64,000 bases of DNA from Hyphomonadaceae bacterium. GTDB taxonomy: Bacteria > Pseudomonadota > Alphaproteobacteria > Caulobacterales > Hyphomonadaceae. The stretch covers positions 186,001 to 250,000 of the forward strand of contig CANJIL010000001.1 in assembly GCA_947474455.1 (NCBI GenBank), read 5' to 3'. How positions within the stretch are numbered: the first letter of the stretch is position 1; every line of letters begins with the position of its first letter. Under the pieces are notes generated by a model. That model saw only the letters and a program-made list of their open reading frames with translations, searched no databases and was not told the origin of the DNA. This document shows, piece by piece, positions 63,098 through 64,000 of this stretch. Position numbers and translations under genes: made by a program.

Positions 63098-64000
63098 CTA
63101 CCAGCCGCATTCCTGGCCGGCGTTCTGTTCCTTGAGCCAAGTCTGCAGCGGGGCGAAGTAGGCGACGAGGGCGGAGCCGTCGATTTCGCGCGTGCCGGTG
63201 AAGGCTTCGAGCGCGTCCGGCCAGGGTCTGCTGGCGCCCATTTCGAGCATCTTCGCGAACTTCGCGCCGACGTCCCTGTTGCCGTAGATCGAGCAGCGGT
63301 GCAGCGGCCCGGTCCAGCCGGCCTGTTCGCACGCGGCCTTCTGGAACTGGAACTGCAGGATGAAGGACAGGAAGTAGCGCAGATAAGGCGTGTTGCCCGG
63401 AATGTGGAATTTGGCGCCCGGATCGAACGCATCGGCCGGGCGTGTCCCCGGCGGGACGATGCCCTGGTACTCCCGACCGAGATCAACCCATGCCTGATTG
63501 TACTGTTCCGGTTTCACCTCGCCGCGGAAGACGCGCCAGCGCCATTGATCGACCTTCAGGCCGAAGGGCAGGAAGGCGATCTTCTCGAGCGCGCGGTCCA
63601 TCAGCAGGCCGAGATCGGCTGAGGCCGGCGGCACGTTGGTGATAAGGCCGATCTGCTTCAGGTATTCCGGCGTGATCGAGAGGGCTATGAAATCGCCGAT
63701 GGCTTCATGGAAGCCGTCGTTCGCGCCGTTCTTGAACAGGAAATCCTGCTTGTTATAGGCGCGTTGGTAGAAGTTGTGGCCAAGCTCGTGGTGGACGGTG
63801 GAGAAGTCCTCCGCGTTTATCTGAGTGCACATCTTGATGCGCAGATCCTCGATGTTGTCGACGTCCCAGGCCGAGGCGTGGCAGACGACTTCGCGGTCGC
63901 GCGGGCGCACGATGAGCGAGCGCTGCCAGAAGGTTTCGGGCAAGGGGGCAAGGCCAAGCGAGGTGAAGAAGGCCTCGCCGGTTTTCACCATCTTGATCGG
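63098..64000 (-). CDS. M2-family metallopeptidase (ACE-like), 5' end cut
   Basis: C-terminal part (about 300 aa visible) of a peptidyl-dipeptidase A / angiotensin-converting-enzyme-like peptidase; its start is beyond the window. The zinc motif HHELGH (HExxH) is present, with the third ligand Glu in NDGFHEAIGD 24 residues on, and the typical DFSTVHHELGHNFYQRAYN context. FRGEVKPEQYNQAWVDLG and the closing region RCSIYGNRDVGAKFAKM are family blocks. Bacterial M2 enzymes are mostly secreted dipeptidyl peptidases. Confidence 0.93.
   Translation of the reverse strand, partial: PIKMVKTGEAFFTSLGLAPLPETFWQRSLIVRPRDREVVCHASAWDVDNIEDLRIKMCTQINAEDFSTVHHELGHNFYQRAYNKQDFLFKNGANDGFHEAIGDFIALSITPEYLKQIGLITNVPPASADLGLLMDRALEKIAFLPFGLKVDQWRWRVFRGEVKPEQYNQAWVDLGREYQGIVPPGTRPADAFDPGAKFHIPGNTPYLRYFLSFILQFQFQKAACEQAGWTGPLHRCSIYGNRDVGAKFAKMLEMGASRPWPDALEAFTGTREIDGSALVAYFAPLQTWLKEQNAGQECGW

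Overview
This 64 kb window looks like a piece of an alphaproteobacterial chromosome. The signs are high G+C with matching codon bias, the F1-ATPase zeta inhibitor (DUF1476), an F0 operon with paired b and b' subunits, a DUF3126 gene, an ELM1-family gene, and the DciA / thioredoxin-fold pair / SMC block divergent from mutY. Gene content fits Caulobacterales or Hyphomonadaceae relatives best, but that placement is an inference from gene order and not a proven assignment. Almost everything is core housekeeping. There is no prophage, IS element, CRISPR array or tRNA gene that I can see.

Layout. 1-1.6 kb: end of pstB, then phoU-phoB (phosphate control). 2-7 kb: purine genes purB, purC, purS and purQ. 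The zeta inhibitor lies between purB and purC. Two entericidin-like lipoproteins and a decayed DUF486 gene lie between purS and purQ. 7-11.7 kb: alpha/beta hydrolase, decayed dps, M23 peptidase-trxB, ELM1-greA. 11.7-21.6 kb: carB and carA, separated by a CAP protein, Ogt, an SDR remnant, an alcohol dehydrogenase, a metallo-hydrolase, a small exported protein and a glycosyltransferase. 22-25 kb: nitroreductase, DsbA-like lipoprotein, NUDIX, cysE. 25-29.4 kb: three tiny related lipoprotein-like genes, DUF3126, and two paralogous SGNH-hydrolase lipoproteins flanking a dead patatin gene. 29.5-33 kb: hydrolase lipoprotein and the F0 operon atpI-B-E-F'-F. 33-43 kb: a decayed exported-protein gene, smc, two DsbA-like lipoproteins, DciA, mutY, a VOC protein, an acyl-CoA ligase. 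43-49 kb: cytochrome c, prephenate dehydratase, an outer-membrane protein with a long structured leader, GNAT, and a TIR-membrane protein / NudC gene pair. 49-54 kb: SRP RNA, dnaX-ybaB, fmt-GNAT-truA. 54-64 kb: tamA-tamB, dapE, an OmpA-like protein, and a truncated M2 peptidase.

The most interesting items are these. (1) A two-gene unit joins a TIR domain with membrane anchors, a domain type that often cleaves NAD, to NudC, an NAD pyrophosphatase; the two genes are 3 nt apart. (2) Three miniature acidic lipoprotein-like genes form a cluster that looks like a diverging family. (3) An outer-membrane protein leader has its Shine-Dalgarno inside a perfect hairpin. (4) The window holds at least five decayed genes (DUF486, dps, SDR, patatin, and an exported protein), several carrying only nonsense codons and few frameshifts, which suggests ongoing gene loss.
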